Assembly: GCF_002723935.1 (NCBI RefSeq)
Contig: NZ_BEWM01000002.1
Coordinates: 558,001 to 622,000 of the forward strand
Reading direction: 5' to 3'
Source: Gluconobacter cerinus
GTDB taxonomy: Bacteria > Pseudomonadota > Alphaproteobacteria > Acetobacterales > Acetobacteraceae
Length of the DNA stretch: 64,000 nt
The position numbers and the translations under genes are program-made. Numbering within the stretch: position 1 is the stretch's first letter; every line of letters begins with the position of its first letter. This document shows positions 59,333-64,000 of this stretch, in pieces. The notes under the pieces are model-generated. The model was not told where the DNA came from, ran no database searches, and worked only from the letters and a program-made list of their open reading frames with translations.

Positions 59333-61582
59333 TCAGAGGTCAGTCGTGAAGGAGAACTTGAATGTCCGGGGCAGGCCTTCAAGCAGATAGCCGTTGAAGG
59401 ACGAAGACCAGTAGCGTGTGTTGGCGATGTTATCGACGCCAAAGCGCAGAGTGACAGGCTTGTGGTACGTCGTGAACGTATAGCGTGCTGCCAGATCAAA
59501 GCGCGTCCAGACGGGCAGATGCAGGGTATTGGCTGTGTTAACCCACTGCTTGCCTGTATTGACGACACGCCCGACGACCGTGGCCCCCTTCAGGAACGGG
59601 AGATCGTATTCCAGATTGCCGTTGATCGTATAATTCGGAATGCCGATTGCTGAATTGCCATTCTGCAGGCCGCCAGCAGTGTGCCGCAAGTCCGCATCAA
59701 TCAGCGTGCCGCCGCCATTGAATCTCAATCCCGGCAGGATTTCTCCATTCACCGTGAGTTCGATGCCACGGTTTCGCTGCAAACCGTCCTGTTTGTAAAC
59801 GGAATACCCCGTGCCTTCGATGGGTACGTTATAAGAATTGGGGCGTGAAATCTGATAAAACGCCAGAGCAGCGCTGAAGCGACCAATGTCGTACTTGGCG
59901 CCGATTTCATACTGGGCAGACTTATAGGGCGGGAAAATCTGTCCGACATTTTGGGCACTGGCAGGGGCTGTATCACCCTGAGACATGCCCTCAATCCGGT
60001 TGAAGTAAATGGACGTCTGACGCGTCGGGTGAATGACAAGACCGACAACAGGCGTAATGGCATCCTGGTTGTATGGAGTGCTTAACGAGCCTCGGCCGGT
60101 TGTGCTGTAGTTATACCCGTTGATCATCATGTTCTGGTAGCGGAAGCCCCCGGTGAGGGCGACGCGACCATTCAGGAAAGACATCGTGTCAGAGAAAAAC
60201 AGGCTGTACAGGCGTGTCCAGTTTGTCGTCTGCGGATCGTTTAAAACACCCCCAACGAAAGTCTGAGCCGGGGAGGCAAACTGCGGCGTCTTGTAAATGT
60301 TGGTGGTCGGAGAGGTCAGGGCCATCGCGTAGGCCGCAGCCGAATCTTCCCAGAGCGCAGAGCCACCAGCATTGACTTCGTGCTTGATGAAGCCCGTTCG
60401 GAAGTGCGCCCGAACGCCGGCGCGGGTGCTCTCATTCGTCTGATTGTAAGGCACATACATGCTGCCCGCAGTTGCGGCGCCGGTGGCTGCATCCGTTAGG
60501 GTCGGGCTGGAATAGTTGCCCTTCTCATTCGCGTTCAGGGCACCAAAGGCCCCATATAGGGTCACATTTTTGGAGAGATCATGCTCAATGTTCAGCATGC
60601 CAAAAATGTAGTTCAGGTCATTATACGCCCATTTCTGACCGAAATTGTGAGACGGGGCGACCGGGCGCGGAACGCTGGTGACAGATGAACTTAGCATCAG
60701 CCCAGGGCGGCCACCATCAACGCCCTGATTCTGATAGTTCATGTCCATCGAAATGCGTGTGCTGTTATCGCGACTGTGCCAGTCAAAATCAGCCCCCAGA
60801 GCGGTGGAGTGCCGGTATTCATTATTGATGGAATCTTCGCCGGATTGTCCGGCAACGTTCAGGCGAACACCGAACTGCTTCTCCGTTCCAAAACGACGGC
60901 CCACGTCAATGCTGCCGCCTCCCATGGCGCTGCTCGTGTAGTCTCCCGTCAGACGGGTGATGGGGGCATCCGTCGCATGTTTGAACATCAGGTTAATGTT
61001 GCCGCCAATAGCAGACCCACTCGGTGCAGCGCCGTTCAGGAACGCGCTGGCGCCGTTGAGAACCTGAACACTGTCGTAGAGCTGGGGTGAAACAAGCTGG
61101 CGGGGCGTGATGCCGTAAAGACCATTGATGGCCACGTCATCACCGTTGACGGCAAAACCGCGGATGACAAACATTTCCGAGAAGTTGCCGTATCCATACG
61201 TCGTGCGAACGGATGGATCATTTTCCAGAACCTGTCCCAGCGTCTGGGACTGCTGGTTCAGGATCATGCTGGAAGAATAACTGCGAATGTTGAAAGGCAC
61301 ATCCAGGCCCTTCTTGTTTCCGAGTGCACCAAGCTGTCCGCCACTCGTGACTTCCATCTGGTTCCGGCGCTTGGCCTTTACGATGATTTCTTCATCGGTC
61401 GGCGCGGATGATTTGGCCGCGCTGGGCGCTGCCGCAGCCTTGTTGGGCGCGACCTGGGTCTGGTTCGGCAAAGGACTTGCTGCATAGGCGAAAGCGGGAA
61501 GGGTTGTTCCGGCCAGCAGCAGGCAGGCCAGGTGCCTGCGATGGCGAGCAGGTCTGGGGCGGGAAAGCAGATATGCGCGCAC
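59333..61582 (-). CDS. TonB-dependent siderophore receptor
   Basis: 749 residues from a GTG preceded by GAGG; the reading frame extends upstream but crosses the iron-box-like site. Signal peptide near HLACLLLAGTTLPAFAYA. Plug domain from about residue 95 (SMILNQQSQTLGQVLENDPSVRTTYG and the FVIRGF motif), then a 22-strand barrel. Similar to FhuE/FoxA-type ferric hydroxamate receptors; the siderophore is not predictable. No synthesis or export genes are adjacent. Confidence 0.87.
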   Translation of the reverse strand: MRAYLLSRPRPARHRRHLACLLLAGTTLPAFAYAASPLPNQTQVAPNKAAAAPSAAKSSAPTDEEIIVKAKRRNQMEVTSGGQLGALGNKKGLDVPFNIRSYSSSMILNQQSQTLGQVLENDPSVRTTYGYGNFSEMFVIRGFAVNGDDVAINGLYGITPRQLVSPQLYDSVQVLNGASAFLNGAAPSGSAIGGNINLMFKHATDAPITRLTGDYTSSAMGGGSIDVGRRFGTEKQFGVRLNVAGQSGEDSINNEYRHSTALGADFDWHSRDNSTRISMDMNYQNQGVDGGRPGLMLSSSVTSVPRPVAPSHNFGQKWAYNDLNYIFGMLNIEHDLSKNVTLYGAFGALNANEKGNYSSPTLTDAATGAATAGSMYVPYNQTNESTRAGVRAHFRTGFIKHEVNAGGSALWEDSAAAYAMALTSPTTNIYKTPQFASPAQTFVGGVLNDPQTTNWTRLYSLFFSDTMSFLNGRVALTGGFRYQNMMINGYNYSTTGRGSLSTPYNQDAITPVVGLVIHPTRQTSIYFNRIEGMSQGDTAPASAQNVGQIFPPYKSAQYEIGAKYDIGRFSAALAFYQISRPNSYNVPIEGTGYSVYKQDGLQRNRGIELTVNGEILPGLRFNGGGTLIDADLRHTAGGLQNGNSAIGIPNYTINGNLEYDLPFLKGATVVGRVVNTGKQWVNTANTLHLPVWTRFDLAARYTFTTYHKPVTLRFGVDNIANTRYWSSSFNGYLLEGLPRTFKFSFTTDL

Positions 61583-61629
61583 GGAAAGAAGCCTCGATTG
61601 GAGGGGAAGATGTGCGCTACATACGGTAA

Positions 61630-61644
61630 TGAGAATTAATCTCA
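61630..61644. promoter_or_regulatory. Fur-box-like site upstream of the siderophore receptor
   Basis: TGAGA-ATTAA-TCTCA inside a taATGAGAATTAATCTCaa context, about 48 bases upstream of the receptor start. It resembles the Fur consensus built from GATAAT repeats. Iron repression is expected for such receptors. Confidence 0.5.
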
Positions 61645-61695
61645 AATAAATCAATGTAACTTAATATGACTGCGTCTGTGTGCGGGATGCGGGCA

Positions 61696-61731
61696 CAAAA
61701 AAAGCGAAGCCTTTTTCGGGCTTCGCTTTGT
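61696..61731 (-). terminator. Rho-independent terminator after the third porin
   Basis: A perfect 11-base-pair stem AAAGCGAAGCC/GGCTTCGCTTT with a seven-base loop. On the minus strand it runs into a seven-base U tract. It ends the porin transcript before the receptor promoter region. Confidence 0.88.
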
Positions 61732-61752
61732 CGTGGTTGGTTCGTCGCTAGT

Positions 61753-63321
61753 TCAGAGCACAACGGTGAACTGAACCCCCAGCACAGCGGCATCACGAAA
61801 TGTCGTCGTCGCGCTGGGGCGTTGGATGTATTGGAAGTCGGGCTGGATCGCCATCGCACGGGCCACATGCGCGCTATAAAACAGTTCGTACACGTTCTCA
61901 TGGCTCTGCGGGCCATAGACTGTGCCCCACTGGTTGTCCTGATAGGGCAGGTTGAGCTGCTTGGAGGATTCCTGCTGCAAGGCTGCCGTGGTGCTCATGT
62001 CGAAGTGCTGCCACATGGCGCCGACAGTATCGAGCGGACGGCCCCACGCTTTGCCCGTATCAATCATGCCGACCCATGTATGGTCTCGCATGGCGACGGT
62101 CTTGCCGTCACTGTACATGGCGCCCGCCATAAGGATCAGACCGTTGGTATCACCGGGCCCGTTGCGCATCAGCATCTGATCCATGATCAGCCACGCACTG
62201 TTTCGCCCGGCTTCATAGCGGCGAGGTAGGCCGGTCTGCTGCCACGAGTTCCCGTGAATGTCTTCGTACAGGTTCAGATAGCGTGAATTGTCGTAGGAAT
62301 ATCCAAGCTCGTAATGACCAACGAGATGGTTTTTCCCAAAACGGGGAATCCAGCCGATTTCGACAGGCGTAGAGAACTTCCCTAGCCCCGATTGCGCCCA
62401 GGACCAACCGGAAATGCCGCCGTTGTAAGCATGCGGGCTTACGGCGAAGAGGCCACCCATAATGTATGTATTGGCCGTTGGCATGACCCGGGCAATGGCT
62501 GCAAGGTTACCGGACGGCCAGTCGCGGTTGCCTTCCGTGTACTTATTTGGTGCTGGATTTCCGCAGACGGCGACGTTCATGAAGTCGCAGAAAAGTGGCG
62601 AGGCAGCAAAGAAAGAACCGACCGGAATCCAGCCAGCGCTGATGTCGATACGGTTATGGTAGAAGGATGCCTCTCCATACATCGACACGAGATGCGCTAC
62701 GACGTTGCCACGTGCACCATAGATTTCCTGCACGGGCGCAATGGAATCCCCGAACATCCGGGAAACGTTCTGGCCATGTCCGTTGACGATCAGCGTATGC
62801 GTCCAGAAGTTTTTGATACCGGCCATTTTGTCCCAGTCGATATCCACTTCGACGCCGACCTGCCCCGTATCCGAATAGGCGCGGTCTTTACCGCCCGTCA
62901 CATTGCCGGCGAATTCTTCGTTAACTGCAGCGAGGAGATGAATGCCATGATTGACAAGCCACGGCTGGATGCCGCCCCAGTCTCCGAAGAAATGCTGTGA
63001 TCCCATGGGGGCTGCGAAAAACGCACCAGGGTCTTCAACTTCGTCAGGAGTGCCAGCGCTGCGTACGCCGCGCATGTTGTTTTGCAGGATGGGAACGCGT
63101 CGCCCTGTATCCATAGGGTGAGACGTCAGTTCGGATTTGCTGTTGCCTGCCGAGGGTTCCGCCGACGGGCCTGCCGTCGGGGTTGAACCTGAAGGCGAGG
63201 CCGACTGACCCCAGGCTTGGCCTGGCGCAAAAGCCAGTGTCGAGGCGGACAGGAGTCCCAGAAAAACGGTCCGCAGATGTCCGGAACGAAAAAGGCGAGC
63301 GTGATCAGTCAGCACGACCAT
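61753..63321 (-). CDS. OprB-family carbohydrate-selective porin (divergent third copy)
   Basis: 522 residues. Signal peptide ends near AWG-Q, followed by a Ser/Pro/Gly linker. The OprB barrel is seen in FFGDWGGIQPWLVNHGIHLLA, NVTGGKDRAYSDTGQVGVEVDID and WEIGWIPRFG-like strands, ending VLGVQFTVVL without the usual terminal Phe. It shares only the GDWGG core with the other two porins in the window. It probably transports sugars or related small molecules through the outer membrane. Confidence 0.85.
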   Translation of the reverse strand: MVVLTDHARLFRSGHLRTVFLGLLSASTLAFAPGQAWGQSASPSGSTPTAGPSAEPSAGNSKSELTSHPMDTGRRVPILQNNMRGVRSAGTPDEVEDPGAFFAAPMGSQHFFGDWGGIQPWLVNHGIHLLAAVNEEFAGNVTGGKDRAYSDTGQVGVEVDIDWDKMAGIKNFWTHTLIVNGHGQNVSRMFGDSIAPVQEIYGARGNVVAHLVSMYGEASFYHNRIDISAGWIPVGSFFAASPLFCDFMNVAVCGNPAPNKYTEGNRDWPSGNLAAIARVMPTANTYIMGGLFAVSPHAYNGGISGWSWAQSGLGKFSTPVEIGWIPRFGKNHLVGHYELGYSYDNSRYLNLYEDIHGNSWQQTGLPRRYEAGRNSAWLIMDQMLMRNGPGDTNGLILMAGAMYSDGKTVAMRDHTWVGMIDTGKAWGRPLDTVGAMWQHFDMSTTAALQQESSKQLNLPYQDNQWGTVYGPQSHENVYELFYSAHVARAMAIQPDFQYIQRPSATTTFRDAAVLGVQFTVVL

Positions 63322-63621
63322 AAGGCAGCGAATCTCTCTTCTGTCTGATGATGGCGAACAGGAAGACGGTCTTCTTCGAAGACTTTCCCACAGGGTGGGG
63401 CGAAGAAAATGAATTCCAATTTATGGAGTGAGAGGTGGTGTGTCGCAGACCGTCCGACCCGCTGTCAATGCGTGCAAGGGAACTAAAATGGTTTGGTCTT
63501 TGACCATGAGAAGTGTGACATTGTGTGGATGGAGACCATCATGGTCCAGATAAAGGGCAACTCCCGGAGCATTATGGCGTAAGACAATCTCTTGATTTTT
63601 TGTTTTTTTACAGGAGGCAGC
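63322..63621. promoter_or_regulatory. Divergent promoter region between porin and POTRA gene
   Basis: 300 bases without a gene. It contains an inverted repeat GTCTTC-ttc-GAAGAC (63369-63383) near the porin side and a small TGGTC-ttt-GACCA repeat near 63500. No promoter boxes are convincing. Confidence 0.4.
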
Positions 63622-64000
63622 ATGAGGTTCTCTCGTTCCATGCTGACACGTGCAGGAGTGGGTCTTGCCGTGGGAGCGATTTTAACGACCGGTTCGGTTC
63701 TGGCCGAGCCCGCTACAGGTCCAGTCGCTCCCCCACCTGTTCCCGCTCTCGATTCCCCTCTTCAACTGGGCTCGGTGTCTGTGGAGGGAAACAAGCGTGT
63801 TCCATCTGCGGATATTCTCGCAGCATTCGGCTATCACGACGGTCAGAACGTCACACGTGCGAAGCTGGCAGACGCACAGAAGCAGGTCGCGACGCTGTAT
63901 CAGTCACGCGGCGTTGGGGCGGACCTTGGTGAGCAGTTGCATATCTCCGCCAACAAGGTGGATGTGAAGCTGCTGATGAGGGAGCACGATCAAAGGACTG
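63622..64000 (+). CDS. POTRA-domain periplasmic/outer-membrane protein, N-terminal part
   Basis: 126 codons visible, cut by the window edge. Strong AGGAGG ribosome site. Signal peptide (RAGVGLAVGAILTTGSVLA), a proline-rich linker, then a POTRA repeat: LGSVSVEGNKRVPSADILAAFGYHDGQ followed by AKLADAQKQVATLYQSRG. POTRA domains belong to BamA/TamA, two-partner secretion transporters and FtsQ. The short linker suggests a BamA/TpsB-like or small POTRA protein; the missing part is needed to decide. Confidence 0.75.
   Translation, partial: MRFSRSMLTRAGVGLAVGAILTTGSVLAEPATGPVAPPPVPALDSPLQLGSVSVEGNKRVPSADILAAFGYHDGQNVTRAKLADAQKQVATLYQSRGVGADLGEQLHISANKVDVKLLMREHDQRT

Noticed and set aside
1-64000. CRISPR array or long tandem repeats
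   Set aside because: No regularly spaced repeats of 23-40 bases were seen on reading the window; only short palindromes and the two att copies stand out.

Overview
The window looks like chromosome of an acetic acid bacterium close to Gluconobacter. The evidence is the membrane-bound polyol dehydrogenase pair sldB/sldA at the left edge, three OprB-type sugar porins, and the overall gene style. By eye most of the sequence has moderately high GC, but several blocks are clearly AT-rich and look acquired. No search was run; all family names come from recognising motifs and gene order.

Layout. 1-2.4 kb: an OprB porin upstream of sldB-sldA, a periplasmic polyol oxidation locus. 2.6-4.9 kb: an ABC exporter pair. 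5-10.4 kb: a hydrolase and a sulfur-transfer cluster (two cysteine desulfurases, a 2Fe-2S ferredoxin, mnmA, then a GST). 10.4-14.8 kb: a lipoprotein, topoisomerase IB, a Na+/H+ antiporter, a secreted protein and an SMP-30 lactonase. 14.9-20.3 kb: oxyR, an SDR, an exported adenosine/adenine deaminase and ahpC-ahpF, an oxidative-stress neighbourhood. 20.3-24.5 kb: LysE, YegP, an AT-rich LuxR-type regulator and a Hint-domain surface protein. 24.5-29.3 kb: icd-acnA with a divergent LysR regulator. 29.3-34 kb: a zinc metallopeptidase, a transglutaminase, a circularly permuted ATP-grasp protein and an alpha-E protein, which form a predicted peptide ligation/processing system.

34-46 kb is accessory. 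An AT-rich LysR gene and a decayed integrase precede an approximately 9.8 kb integrative mobilizable element inserted in the 3' end of tRNA-Leu(TAA). It carries a C5-methyltransferase with an MvaI/BcnI-type endonuclease, a translationally coupled DUF262-HEPN pair (candidate defence module), an IS481 fragment, a relaxase with MobC and a candidate oriT, and a tyrosine integrase beside the tRNA. A 25/26-base match to the tRNA 3' end marks its left boundary. The integrase remnant lies at the same distance from that copy as the intact integrase does from the tRNA, so two elements appear to have inserted in tandem.

46-64 kb returns to core-like DNA. It holds YgjP and YcgN family proteins fused into an operon with a polyamine-type ABC transporter whose ATPase has lost every catalytic motif and whose permease is half length. 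Next come DUF883 and holin-like membrane proteins, an AaeA-like efflux set (DUF1656, HlyD, OMF) with no pump gene, a secreted hydrolase, a CbpA-like co-chaperone flanked by two very small genes, a POT peptide transporter, a second porin, a siderophore receptor with an iron-box-like site, a third porin, and the start of a POTRA-domain protein.
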